A stretch of DNA of 64,000 nt from Brevundimonas nasdae (GTDB lineage Bacteria > Pseudomonadota > Alphaproteobacteria > Caulobacterales > Caulobacteraceae): contig NZ_JAEPWN010000002.1 of the NCBI RefSeq assembly GCF_016654005.1, positions 248,001 to 312,000 on the forward strand, given 5' to 3'. Under the pieces are notes generated by a model. The model made no database searches and was not told the DNA's origin. It was given only the letters and a program-made list of their open reading frames with translations. Shown piece after piece: positions 1 through 10,825 of this stretch (positions are counted from its first letter, which is position 1; each line of letters begins with the position of its first letter). Both the position numbers and the translations under genes were made by a program.

Positions 1-1
1 G

Positions 2-586
2 CGCATCTGGATCGGCGCCTTCGCCCCTCTGGCCAGCTTCGCCATGTTCCACATGGTGACCGTCTTCCCGCTGTCGTGGGTCTTCCTGTTCACCAACGAA
101 ACGCCGGTTCGCTTCCTGCTGATCGAGATGGTCGGCGCGGTCTTCGGCCTGATCGCCATCCTGGCGTCCGGCGTGCTGGCTGACCGTTACGGCCGCCGCA
201 CTCTGCTGGCGATCACCGCCGCCGGCATCGCCGCCTTCTCGGGCTTTGCGCCGCAACTGCTGAACGGCGGCGCGGCGGGCGAGCTGACCTTCATGATCTC
301 GGGCTTCATCCTGCTGGGCCTGTCGTTCGGCCAGGCGTCGGGCCCCGTGGCCTCCAGCTTCAGCCTGACAAACCGCTACACCTCGTCCGCCCTGACGTCG
401 GACCTGGCCTGGCTGTTCGGCGCGGGCTTCGCGCCTCTGGCCGCCCTGTGGATCTCCAGCCACTTCGGCCTGATCGCCGCAGGCGCCTATCTGCTTTCCG
501 GCGCGGTCTTCACCCTGCTGGCCCTGTGGCTGAACCGCGAACTGGCGGGCAGCGCCTCTGACCGCCCTCGCAAACGCGCGGCCTGA
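2..586 (+). CDS. MFS transporter, C-terminal part (5' end outside window)
   Basis: The reading frame is open from the first bases, so this is the 3' part of a gene beginning upstream; about 194 residues are visible. It has several hydrophobic helices and the cytoplasmic loop pattern ADRYGRR typical of the major facilitator superfamily, which suggests a proton-coupled solute transporter of the metabolite/H+ symporter (MhpT/ProP-like) type. The tail is short and basic (RPRKRAA). The substrate cannot be told from this fragment. A strong intrinsic terminator follows 26 bases downstream, so it ends its transcription unit. Confidence 0.85.
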   Translation, partial: RIWIGAFAPLASFAMFHMVTVFPLSWVFLFTNETPVRFLLIEMVGAVFGLIAILASGVLADRYGRRTLLAITAAGIAAFSGFAPQLLNGGAAGELTFMISGFILLGLSFGQASGPVASSFSLTNRYTSSALTSDLAWLFGAGFAPLAALWISSHFGLIAAGAYLLSGAVFTLLALWLNRELAGSASDRPRKRAA

Positions 587-612
587 GCCCCAGCGACAAG
601 CTGAAATGACGA

Positions 613-643
613 CGCCGCCCGCTGATCCAGCGGGCGGCGTTTT
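613..643 (+). terminator. Rho-independent terminator after MFS gene
   Basis: A perfect 12-bp G+C-rich stem (613-624 with 628-639) with a 3-base loop is followed directly by TTTT. It lies just after the MFS stop codon. Confidence 0.9.
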
Positions 644-687
644 CGTGTGTGTTCGAATGTGACGTCAGCGACGCGCTGGAAAGCCGC

Positions 688-945
688 CTACTCTTCATCG
701 GCAAAGGGCGGCGGCAGTTGGCCAGATTTGAAGATGATCGTGGGTTCTTCGTCGTAGTCGCCCAACTCGGTGTCAGCAGATACAGCGAAGGCCACGACGC
801 CCAGACGCAAAGGCGCCAGACGTTCGGCCTTGCGACGCGCCTCCTCTGCATCCTTGCAGCCGACCTGCGGCTCCGCGCGCAGGGACTTTCCCCTGCCCTG
901 CACATAGGACTGGATGATGTAAACGGTTTCGGTGGCCATCCGCAT
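688..945 (-). CDS. Small conserved-looking hypothetical protein (85 aa)
   Basis: I do not recognise a family. The product is about 85 residues, soluble, with an alternating charged pattern (AEEARRKAERLAPLRLGVVA) and an acidic C-terminus ending PPPFADEE. Codon use is like that of the neighbouring genes (G/C-rich third positions). The start could be the ATG at 945 or the one at 939; neither has a strong ribosome site. It lies between the MFS terminator and rodA and is on the same strand as the rod operon, 59 bases beyond the rodA stop, so it may be its last gene or stand alone. Confidence 0.6.
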   Translation of the reverse strand: MRMATETVYIIQSYVQGRGKSLRAEPQVGCKDAEEARRKAERLAPLRLGVVAFAVSADTELGDYDEEPTIIFKSGQLPPPFADEE

Positions 946-1004
946 CCAAGGGGCCTGTTCGGGGCAAAGGTCAACCGCCCGCCCCGAACATCCGGGGCTC
1001 AGCC

Positions 1005-2162
1005 TCAGATCAGGCCATGGCCCTTGGGCAGTTCGGCATAGCGGTGCACGCGCGTCGCCATGACCAGGCCAAAGCCGATCATCACCGTCAGCATCACCGT
1101 GCCGCCATAGGACAACAACGGCATGGGCACGCCCACGACCGGCGCCAGCCCCATCACCATCGCGCCATTGATCAGCACATAGAGGGCGAAGGTCGCCGTC
1201 ACGCCCGACGACGCCAGCCGCCCGAAATGGCTGTGCGACAGCGAGGCGATACGCAGAGAAATCAGGATGATCCCCGCATAACAGGCCAACAGGGTGAAGG
1301 AGCCCAGGAATCCAAACTCCTCGGACACGGCCGAAAAGATGAAGTCCGTCTGCTTCTCAGGCAGGAACTCAAGCTGGCTCTGGCTGCCCAGACCAAACCC
1401 CTTGCCCAGCAGGCCGCCAGACCCAAGCGCGATCTTGGACTGCATGATGTGATAGCCGGTTCCGGACGGATCGGCCTCTGGATCCAGGAAGGTCAGCACC
1501 CGGTGTCGCTGGTACTCATGCATGCCGAACATGACATAGGGCGGCACGAAGGCGACGCCCGCCGCCACAACGGCGCCAATGATCTTCCAGCTCAGGCCCG
1601 CCATGAACATGATGGCGGCGCCGGTCAGGCCGATCAGCATGGCCGACCCCAGATCGGGCTGGTGCGCCACCAGCAGGAACGGCAGTCCGATGATGCCGAT
1701 CGGGAAGATCAGCTTCCAATGGAAACTGGCCTCCTTGGCCGAGGCCCCGTGATACCAGCGCGCCAGGGCCAGCACGACGCCGATCTTCATGATTTCGGAA
1801 GGCTGGATGCGCGTAAAACCGATGTTCAGCCAACGCGTCGCGCCCATGGCCGTGTAGCCCAGACCCGGAATCTCGATCAGCGCCAGCATCAGAAGCGCCA
1901 CCCCATAAACGGGATAGGCCATCGAGAACCAGTAGCGGATGTTGATCATCGACAGGACCAGCATCAGCGCCAGACACATGCCGAAGCGGATCATGTGTTT
2001 TGCAGCCCAGGGCGACCAGGATCCGCCACCGACCGAATACAGCATCAGCCCGCCCGTACCGGCGACGACGCAGATCAAGGCCGCCAGACGCCAGTCGATC
2101 TGGGTCAATTTGGTCGAAAACCGCTCGCGCTCGCCCGGTCTTGAAATGGCGGAAGCGGTCAC
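1005..2162 (-). CDS. rodA: Rod shape-determining protein RodA, SEDS glycosyltransferase
   Basis: RodA is the SEDS-family peptidoglycan polymerase of the elongasome and works with the class B transpeptidase PBP2 in the inner membrane on lipid II. The product is 385 aa with about ten hydrophobic helices and the family signature around LPEKQTDFIFSAVSEEFGF, plus the PLLSYGGT motif near the C-terminus. The start is GTG at 2162, overlapping the mrdA stop by 4 bases (GTGA), so translation is coupled to mrdA. It is the distal gene of the mreB-mreC-mreD-mrdA-rodA order seen here. Confidence 0.95.
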   Translation of the reverse strand: MTASAISRPGERERFSTKLTQIDWRLAALICVVAGTGGLMLYSVGGGSWSPWAAKHMIRFGMCLALMLVLSMINIRYWFSMAYPVYGVALLMLALIEIPGLGYTAMGATRWLNIGFTRIQPSEIMKIGVVLALARWYHGASAKEASFHWKLIFPIGIIGLPFLLVAHQPDLGSAMLIGLTGAAIMFMAGLSWKIIGAVVAAGVAFVPPYVMFGMHEYQRHRVLTFLDPEADPSGTGYHIMQSKIALGSGGLLGKGFGLGSQSQLEFLPEKQTDFIFSAVSEEFGFLGSFTLLACYAGIILISLRIASLSHSHFGRLASSGVTATFALYVLINGAMVMGLAPVVGVPMPLLSYGGTVMLTVMIGFGLVMATRVHRYAELPKGHGLI

Positions 2163-4147
2163 TGTGTCACCTCTGGCGGCGGTGCGGCGACATCGACTGC
2201 TGGCGCGTCGATCGGCTCTCCGCGGGCCTCGGCCTCACGCACGCCGGCGTCTTCGGGCGCTTCGAAGCCTGCGTGTTCGATACGGGCGCGGATGTCCGGG
2301 TCCTTCAGCAGGGCGACCTTCATCACCTCACGGGCGCGCGGCGCGCCAGCCGTGCCGCCGCCCAGACCGCCGTGCTGAACAATCACGGACACGGCGTAGC
2401 GGGGATTGTCGGTCGGAGCATAGGCGATGAACAGGTTATGGTCCTTCTGGGCCCAGGGGCGGCCTGCGCCCTTGCGTGATCCCGCGCCATAGTTCTGGGC
2501 CTGAGCGGTGCCGGTCTTACCGGCCATGCGCACGGCGCCCAGCCCCAGCTGGCTGTTGCGGAAGCCCGTGCCCCCGACGTCCGTCACCGCCTCCATGCCG
2601 TCGCGAAGGACTTTCAGCATTTGCGGGTCATAGGGCAGTTCGCCAAACGGCGTGCCCGCCTTCTGCTCGACGCCGCCGATCGACTTGATCAGGCGCGGCA
2701 TGACGGCCTGGCGGCCATTGGCGATGCGCGACGTATAGACGGCCAACTGCAGCGCATTGACGTTCAAGGCGCCCTGCCCGATCCCATAGCTGGGCGTCTC
2801 GCCGGGATACCATTTGCCGTCCCCGCGCACCGGGTTCCGACGCCGCCATTCGCGATCGGGCACCAGCCCCGCCTTCTGTCCGGTCAGACCGATGTCGAAG
2901 GTCTGGCCGAAGCCCAGGTCGCGCGCCGTCTCAGCGATGGCGTCGGGGCCAAACTCGGTGGCGATCGTCATGAAATAGACGTTGCAGGAATTCTTGATCG
3001 CGCCGCGCAGGTCCTGCGCGCCATGCCGTCCAAGGCAGGCGAACCGGCGGCCCAGGAAGAAGCTGCCGTTGCACACCACGCGGCGGCTGGGGTCCCAACC
3101 GCGCTTCATGGCCGCCAGACCGACAACGGGCTTGAACGTCGAGCCCGGAGCGAAGGTGCCGCCCAGGGCCTTGTCCAGCAGGGGGCGGCGCTCATAGTCG
3201 GCCAGCGCGCGGTAAGCCTTGGAGGGTATGCCCGACACGAACAGGTTCGGGTCGAACGACGGCGACGACACCATGGCCAGAATGTCGCCGTTGCGCACAT
3301 CCATGACGACGCAGCTGCCGGATTCTTCGCCAAACACCTCCAGGGCGCGGTTCTGGATGTCGGCGTCCAGCGTCAGGATGACTTCCTGCCCCTGCACCGC
3401 CGGACGTGATCCGCCGATGTCCTCGGCGACAACACGGCCACGCGCATCGACCTCGACGCGGTTCCCCCCCGCCTGGCCGCGCAGATCCTGATCCAGCGCC
3501 TTTTCGATGCCCTGACGCCCGATGCGGAAGCTGGGATTGAACAACAGGGCCGGAGGCTGCTGCCCCTTGTCGCGAATGGCCTGGACGTCCCGATCCGAGA
3601 CCTTGGCCACATAGCCGATCACATGGGCGAAGGCTCCGCCGAACGGGTAATATCGCGCCTCGTTCATGTCGGCCATCACGCCCGGCAGTTCCGGCGCGTA
3701 CTGATTGACCTTGGCGAACTCCTCCCAGGTCAGGTCGCTCTTGACCGGCACCGGGTTGAACTTGGACGCGGCGTTGACCTCGCGAATGATAGCGCGGCGG
3801 CGATCCATCGTGTCGGGCAGAAGCTGCCCCAGCAGATCCAGGGTCTGGTCCAGGTCCTTGGTCTCGTCACGCACCACCAGCACGCGGAAGCTGGGCCGGT
3901 TGCCCGCGATGACCACCCCGTTCCGATCCTTGATCACGCCGCGCGGCGGGGGGACCATGCGGAAGTTGAACTGGTTCTGCGACGACAGGGTCGCATATTC
4001 CTGCGCCTGAACGATCTGAAGCTGCGCCAGCCGTCCGACCAAGGCCAGAATGCCCAGACCGCTGAAACCGCCAAACACGAATGTCCGACGCAGGAACGAG
4101 CCCTGACGTTCATTGACATCGGAAAAGAAGATTGACGGTTCGCTCAT
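2159..4147 (-). CDS. mrdA: Penicillin-binding protein 2 (elongation transpeptidase)
   Basis: This is the class B PBP that cross-links peptidoglycan during lateral growth and partners RodA. The 662-aa product has an N-terminal membrane anchor (about residues 25-45), a pedestal domain and the transpeptidase domain. The active-site tetrad SxxK is S336-T-F-K339 in the context FAPGSTFKP; SCN and KTGT motifs follow. I chose the ATG at 4147 (MSEPSIFF) because it overlaps the mreD stop as ATGA; a longer frame begins 14 codons upstream inside mreD. The C-terminal tail is rich in Ala, Pro and acidic residues. Confidence 0.95.
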   Translation of the reverse strand: MSEPSIFFSDVNERQGSFLRRTFVFGGFSGLGILALVGRLAQLQIVQAQEYATLSSQNQFNFRMVPPPRGVIKDRNGVVIAGNRPSFRVLVVRDETKDLDQTLDLLGQLLPDTMDRRRAIIREVNAASKFNPVPVKSDLTWEEFAKVNQYAPELPGVMADMNEARYYPFGGAFAHVIGYVAKVSDRDVQAIRDKGQQPPALLFNPSFRIGRQGIEKALDQDLRGQAGGNRVEVDARGRVVAEDIGGSRPAVQGQEVILTLDADIQNRALEVFGEESGSCVVMDVRNGDILAMVSSPSFDPNLFVSGIPSKAYRALADYERRPLLDKALGGTFAPGSTFKPVVGLAAMKRGWDPSRRVVCNGSFFLGRRFACLGRHGAQDLRGAIKNSCNVYFMTIATEFGPDAIAETARDLGFGQTFDIGLTGQKAGLVPDREWRRRNPVRGDGKWYPGETPSYGIGQGALNVNALQLAVYTSRIANGRQAVMPRLIKSIGGVEQKAGTPFGELPYDPQMLKVLRDGMEAVTDVGGTGFRNSQLGLGAVRMAGKTGTAQAQNYGAGSRKGAGRPWAQKDHNLFIAYAPTDNPRYAVSVIVQHGGLGGGTAGAPRAREVMKVALLKDPDIRARIEHAGFEAPEDAGVREAEARGEPIDAPAVDVAAPPPEVTQ

Positions 4148-4662
4148 CGGAACCTCGTGTCGCTGTCGTCGAAACGCTCCAGAAGCCAATCGACCGCCGG
4201 GTAAAGCAGCAGCGTGGGCAGCACCTGTAGCACCAGCGACAGGATGGCCGGCGGATTGCCCGAACGCATGGCCACGATCAGATAGGCCATCAGGAAGGCG
4301 CCCAATGTGCAGGCGGCGTACCAGGCGAAGCGGATCAGTCCTTCATGTCCGGCGATCAGGTTCCTGGCGAACAGGACCGTGCAGTACACGCTCATCAGCG
4401 CCAACGACCACAGGCCCAGAGGCCCTTCCCAGAACAGGTCCAGAAACACCCCCAGGCCGAACAGAACCGCCGGTGCGATCATCGACGGCCGGATCAAGGG
4501 CCAACAGAAGGCCAGCACCATCGGGATCACCGGCTCGGGTAAGTGCAGGCCGAAAAGCTGGACCGGCATGCCGAGGATGATGGTGGCGGCTACAACCGCC
4601 AGGGCCGGATAGACAATCCACTGAAGAGGCCCAACGACGCGGACCGCGGTAGACCGTTTCAC
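4144..4662 (-). CDS. mreD: Rod shape-determining membrane protein MreD
   Basis: MreD is a small integral membrane protein of the elongasome that links MreC with the PBP2/RodA enzymes. The 172-aa product has five or six hydrophobic segments and little else. It overlaps mreC upstream and mrdA downstream by 4 bases each (ATGA at both ends). Sequence alone would be weak, since MreD diverges quickly, but length, hydropathy and position between mreC and mrdA make the call firm. Confidence 0.9.
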   Translation of the reverse strand: MKRSTAVRVVGPLQWIVYPALAVVAATIILGMPVQLFGLHLPEPVIPMVLAFCWPLIRPSMIAPAVLFGLGVFLDLFWEGPLGLWSLALMSVYCTVLFARNLIAGHEGLIRFAWYAACTLGAFLMAYLIVAMRSGNPPAILSLVLQVLPTLLLYPAVDWLLERFDDSDTRFR

Positions 4663-5861
4663 GGGGCGCCTGCCGGTGCTGGATCAGGTTGCGCAGGCGC
4701 AGGCGTCGTGGGGGCCGGAGCAGCCGCCGACGGCTGGGCCGGGCGTGCGACGGGGCGCGGCGTCGGCGTACTTGCGGCAGGAGTCGCAGGCGCAGGCGTC
4801 GGTGCTGGGGCATTCGCCGCCGCAGCAGCCCGCGCCGCCTGAGCTTCCGCCGCTGCACGACGGCGCGCCGCCGCATCCGCAATGGCCGCAGCCTGTGCCG
4901 CATTCGGCTCAGGCGCCGTGGTCAAACCCGCCAGAGGCGCCGCGTTCAAGGCGTCCGGATTAATCAACTGGCCAAAGTCCTGGAACAGCAGCACACGGAC
5001 ATAGTCGATGGCGCCCCGGTCGCTGAACAGCTTGACGCGCCAGCTGCCGTCGACGCCCTTGGCGGCGACGCCTATGGGAATGCCGCGTGGCAGACCGCCG
5101 CCGTCGCCCGACGACAGGATGCGATCACCCGGCTGGACCGACCCCGTGCCGCGAACAAACTCAAGGCGCGGATTGCCGCTGCCGTCACCCGTCATGACAG
5201 CCCGCGCATCCGTGCGGTCGATCAGAACCGGCAAGCGCGAAGCCACATCGGTCAGCATGATCATGCGGCTGACGCCGCCGGTCACGCCGCTGATCCTGCC
5301 CACCAGTCCATCCTCATTGAGCACAGGATTGCCGACGCGAACGCCCTTGGATGAACCGACGTCCAACAGCTTGGCGCGATTGAAGGGACCGCGCGCATCC
5401 GAGATCGCCCGTCCGGCGACCATAGCCACGGCAGGCTCGCTACGCAGGCCCAGCATGGCTTCGTAACGACCGTTGACGTTCTTCAAGGCGATCGCCTCGT
5501 CACGCCATGACCGCAGGTCTGCAATCTCGGCCTTCAATCGGCGGTTCTCGGACACGGCGAAGAAATAGCCGCCGATGAAGCTGCTGGCGTCTCCGAACCA
5601 ATGAACTGGGGCAGCCAGGACATTGCTGACCGGCCCGACAACAGTCTCAAACCCGCCGCGCAGAGTGCTGTAGCTGGACTCGGCGTCCGCGGTGCGACGG
5701 TCGCTGATGAGCAGAAGCACGGCGCCGATTATGGCGACCACAGCCACGACCGCGGCGGTCCAAGCCAGCGGCACCTTCAGGTTTTCAAAAGGGCCGTCGC
5801 GAAACGCCACGGGCGACCTTCCACACAAGGGGTTTGGAATCGGCGGGACCGTGCCCGCCAT
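4659..5861 (-). CDS. mreC: Rod shape-determining protein MreC
   Basis: MreC is the bitopic periplasmic scaffold that activates PBP2-RodA. The 400-aa product has one membrane helix near residues 30-55, a coiled coil after it (ENRRLKAEIADLRSW), and the beta-domain with the VGRISGV and SRMIMLTDVASRLPV patterns. The last 90 residues form a low-complexity Ala/Pro tail (APAPTPAPATPAAS type), longer than in enterobacterial MreC. The distance to mreB is 97 bases and contains a strong hairpin, so mreC may be expressed below mreB. Confidence 0.95.
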   Translation of the reverse strand: MAGTVPPIPNPLCGRSPVAFRDGPFENLKVPLAWTAAVVAVVAIIGAVLLLISDRRTADAESSYSTLRGGFETVVGPVSNVLAAPVHWFGDASSFIGGYFFAVSENRRLKAEIADLRSWRDEAIALKNVNGRYEAMLGLRSEPAVAMVAGRAISDARGPFNRAKLLDVGSSKGVRVGNPVLNEDGLVGRISGVTGGVSRMIMLTDVASRLPVLIDRTDARAVMTGDGSGNPRLEFVRGTGSVQPGDRILSSGDGGGLPRGIPIGVAAKGVDGSWRVKLFSDRGAIDYVRVLLFQDFGQLINPDALNAAPLAGLTTAPEPNAAQAAAIADAAARRRAAAEAQAARAAAAANAPAPTPAPATPAASTPTPRPVARPAQPSAAAPAPTTPAPAQPDPAPAGAP

Positions 5862-5924
5862 TAAGCCTGCCTATCGCAAAATCGAGGCGGGAATGGAACC
5901 GTCGATCATGCAACCGGGAAAACT

Positions 5925-5953
5925 ATCGCGGCGCAGATGGCCTGCGCCGCGAT
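5925..5953 (-). terminator. Strong hairpin between mreB and mreC, possible partial terminator
   Basis: A perfect 12-bp inverted repeat (5925-5936 with 5942-5953, 5-base loop) lies 5 bases beyond the mreB stop. Read on the minus strand it is followed by ATAGTTTT, so the U-run is interrupted. On the plus strand it is followed by TTTT. It could attenuate mreC-mreD-mrdA-rodA transcription relative to mreB or stabilise the mreB mRNA end. Confidence 0.6.
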
Positions 5954-5958
5954 TTTAA

Positions 5959-7161
<1,203 letters not shown>

Positions 7162-7202
7162 TCACCGCCTCGTTAGCGTGACATGAACGACAGCGGTCAA
7201 GG

Positions 7203-7628
7203 CTAAGCCGCGCGCGTTTCCAGACATTCCGCCAACGGATAGAGTTCCCGCTCTTCTCGATCCACGCGCTGGGCGACCGCCTCCATCAACACACGACTGA
7301 CGACAGCAAATCTATCGGCGTTCCGGTGGATCATTTCGACCGGCCATTGACGCTGATAATCACACCAGGCTTCGGCCAGACCGCCCATGTCTTCAGCGCA
7401 GTCTTTTGTGATTTCAACGACGCGGGCATCGTCGCACCCCATCAGGGTGGGATAAAGCTCGATGTCCTCAAGCTCCAGATGAAGGCCCAGCACCCGGTCA
7501 AGTTGCTCGATCAGGAAGCGCGCGTCTTCGGCGTCGTCCCGACTGCGCACCTCTCGCGACACGCCGATCAGGTCGCTGGCTATGCGAATGATAGCGCGAT
7601 GGTCCTGATGCAACCTTCGCAAGTCCAT
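7203..7628 (-). CDS. Hemerythrin HHE-domain protein
   Basis: Hemerythrin-type four-helix proteins bind a di-iron centre and serve in O2 or NO sensing, iron handling or repair. The 141-aa product has histidines and acidic residues in the right register: LHQDHRAI near the N-terminus, HLELEDIELYP mid-way and EERELYPLAE near the C-terminus. I start at the ATG at 7628, which has GGAG about 9 bases upstream; a GTG at 7646 is an alternative. It stands alone between mreB and a TVP38 gene, so context gives no further hint of function. Confidence 0.8.
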   Translation of the reverse strand: MDLRRLHQDHRAIIRIASDLIGVSREVRSRDDAEDARFLIEQLDRVLGLHLELEDIELYPTLMGCDDARVVEITKDCAEDMGGLAEAWCDYQRQWPVEMIHRNADRFAVVSRVLMEAVAQRVDREERELYPLAECLETRAA

Positions 7629-7722
7629 AGGCGGCGCTCCGTACACTTATGCACAGCCTGAGCGCTCGCCATGAATGAGGATTGAATTCATCGGTACGCA
7701 AAATCCCTGATGAATCTTGTGA

Positions 7723-8436
7723 TTATTCGCCCCGTGACGCCTCTCGACGCTTCACCAGTTCACGAACGCACAGCATGAGAATCAGCCAGGCCAGAGCGAC
7801 ACCAGCCAGGATCACCGAGGTCCAGACGCCGTCGCCGCTGACGGCCGTCATGAAGGATCCGCCGAAGAAGGCCACAAGGGCCGTTTTGGGCAGCACGCCC
7901 AGGGCGCAGCCCGCCAAGAACCCAGGGAACGACGCCCGCGCGGCGCCGAACGCCATATTGACCACGATGAAGGGCGCAGACGGGACGTTGCGGATCATGA
8001 AGCTGGCGTAGAAGGCGTTCTTGCCGACGAACCGCGTCAGGCGCCCCACGGTCTTTCCGCCGTGCCGCTCAAGCAGCCGGGCGGTCGGCCCGCGGCCCAG
8101 CCAATAGGTCACGCCTGCCGACACCACAGTGGCGATCCAACTGTAAAGGAAACCGAACCACGGCCCGAAGGCGACCACGCAGGCCGCGATCAGGATGAAC
8201 TGCGGCGCGCCGAAGAAGGCCGCGATCGTAAACACGGCGATGGCGGCGACCAGCCCCCAGGGGCCATGCCGGAACCCCGCAAGCCACGCCTCAAGCTGGT
8301 CTTCCGCCTCCAGACCGAGTTGGCTCTTGCCGATCGCGAACAAGCCGATCATCGCGCCCAGCAGCAAGGCGGTCGCCAGCACAGCGCGCCAACGGCGCGC
8401 CTCCATGTTCGACAGGAAATCGATGATCCAGCGCAT
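7723..8436 (-). CDS. TVP38/TMEM64 (DedA/VTT-domain) family membrane protein
   Basis: This 237-aa protein has an N-terminal helix and the VTT/SNARE-associated core with the pattern FFGAPQFILIAACVVAFGPW and GVTYWLGRG, followed by FVGKNAFYASFMIRNVPSAPF. DedA/VTT proteins are polytopic inner-membrane proteins linked to lipid-carrier recycling and membrane homeostasis; the exact substrate here is unknown. It is divergent from the aminotransferase gene at 8559, with 122 bases between the two starts for the promoters. Confidence 0.85.
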   Translation of the reverse strand: MRWIIDFLSNMEARRWRAVLATALLLGAMIGLFAIGKSQLGLEAEDQLEAWLAGFRHGPWGLVAAIAVFTIAAFFGAPQFILIAACVVAFGPWFGFLYSWIATVVSAGVTYWLGRGPTARLLERHGGKTVGRLTRFVGKNAFYASFMIRNVPSAPFIVVNMAFGAARASFPGFLAGCALGVLPKTALVAFFGGSFMTAVSGDGVWTSVILAGVALAWLILMLCVRELVKRREASRGE

Positions 8437-8471
8437 CAGAAGCGCCGCTTATCACTCCGCCCGCGCATTAG

Positions 8472-9764
<1,293 letters not shown>

Positions 9765-9786
9765 TCCGCACAACAGGCTGAAACAA

Positions 9787-9820
9787 AAACGGCGGCTCTT
9801 TCGAGCCGCCGTTTCTTTTT
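9787..9820. terminator. Bidirectional terminator between aspC and secF
   Basis: A 12-bp stem (9787-9798 with 9803-9814) has U-runs available on both strands (TTTCTTTTT on plus; an A-rich stretch before the stem gives T on minus). It sits between convergent genes aspC and secF and can end both. Confidence 0.9.
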
Positions 9821-9835
9821 GCCTGAAGCCCAGGA

Positions 9836-10825
9836 TCAGGGACGGCTGGCCATACCCAGCTTGACGGGCTTGGCGTCATCCGACGCCCCGCCACGCTTCA
9901 CGCCCCACAGCAGGATGATCGGCGCGCCTACATAGATCGACGAGAAGGTGCCGATGACGACGCCGAAGGCCAGGGTGATCGAAAAGCCGCGCAGGGCCTC
10001 GCCGCCGAAGACGGCCAGAACGATCAAGACGATAACCGTGGTGACGCCGGTGATGATCGTTCGCGACAACGTTTCGTTGATCGACAGGTCGATCACTTCA
10101 CGCAGCGGCATGACCTTGTACTTGCGCAGGTTCTCGCGCAGGCGGTCGAACACCACGACGGTGTCGTTCATCGAATAGCCGATGACGGTCAGCAGCGCCG
10201 CGACCAGGTTCAGGCTGAACTCCATCCGCAGCAGGACGATCAGACCAAAGGTGAGCGCCACGTCATGCAACAGACCCGCAACGGCGCCGATCCCGAACTG
10301 CCAGGGGAAGCGGAAGGCGATGTAGAGGAACATCAGCACCACGGCGATGACCAGGGCCAGAACGCCGTTGGTCAGCAGTTCGCCGGACACTTTCGAACCC
10401 ACGACGCTGACGCCAGAATAGGTCACCTGCCCCACCGCCTGGTCGATGGCGTGTTCGACCTTCTGGACAACTTCCGTCTGGTCGGCGTTGGCCGGGACCT
10501 GGAAGCGGACAATGGCGGTCGAACCGTCATTGGCGTTGGTGTCGCGTCGCGCGATGCCCTGAACCTGGACGTCGCCCATGCTCAGGCCGTTCACAGCCCC
10601 GCGCAGACGATCAAGCTCCAGAACCTGCCCCGCAGGCTTGGACACCTCCATGGAGGCGCCGCCCCGGAAGTCGATGCCCAGGTTCAGACCGGGATAGAAG
10701 CAGCCGACGATCGCCGCCACAGTCAGGATCGCCGACATTATGGCGAATCCCTTGGCGTATTTGACGAACTGGAAGTTCGTCTTGTGCGGCAGCAGTTTGA
10801 TGATGGGCCAACCGTTCATCGACAT
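9836..10825 (-). CDS. secF: Protein translocase subunit SecF
   Basis: SecF is the RND-type membrane partner of SecD that uses the proton gradient to help release translocated proteins on the periplasmic side. The 329-aa product has six membrane helices; the first periplasmic loop follows GIDFRGGASMEV, and the conserved YSMNDTVVVFDRLREN motif marks the helix 4 region. The start is ATG at 10825, overlapping the secD stop (TGATG); the frame is open for another 15 codons upstream inside secD. It is the last gene of yajC-secD-secF. Confidence 0.95.
   Translation of the reverse strand: MSMNGWPIIKLLPHKTNFQFVKYAKGFAIMSAILTVAAIVGCFYPGLNLGIDFRGGASMEVSKPAGQVLELDRLRGAVNGLSMGDVQVQGIARRDTNANDGSTAIVRFQVPANADQTEVVQKVEHAIDQAVGQVTYSGVSVVGSKVSGELLTNGVLALVIAVVLMFLYIAFRFPWQFGIGAVAGLLHDVALTFGLIVLLRMEFSLNLVAALLTVIGYSMNDTVVVFDRLRENLRKYKVMPLREVIDLSINETLSRTIITGVTTVIVLIVLAVFGGEALRGFSITLAFGVVIGTFSSIYVGAPIILLWGVKRGGASDDAKPVKLGMASRP

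Noticed and set aside
1017-2144. Long plus-strand open frame opposite rodA
   Set aside because: His/Arg/Gln-rich antisense frame typical of high-GC genes; rodA on the other strand has clear motifs.
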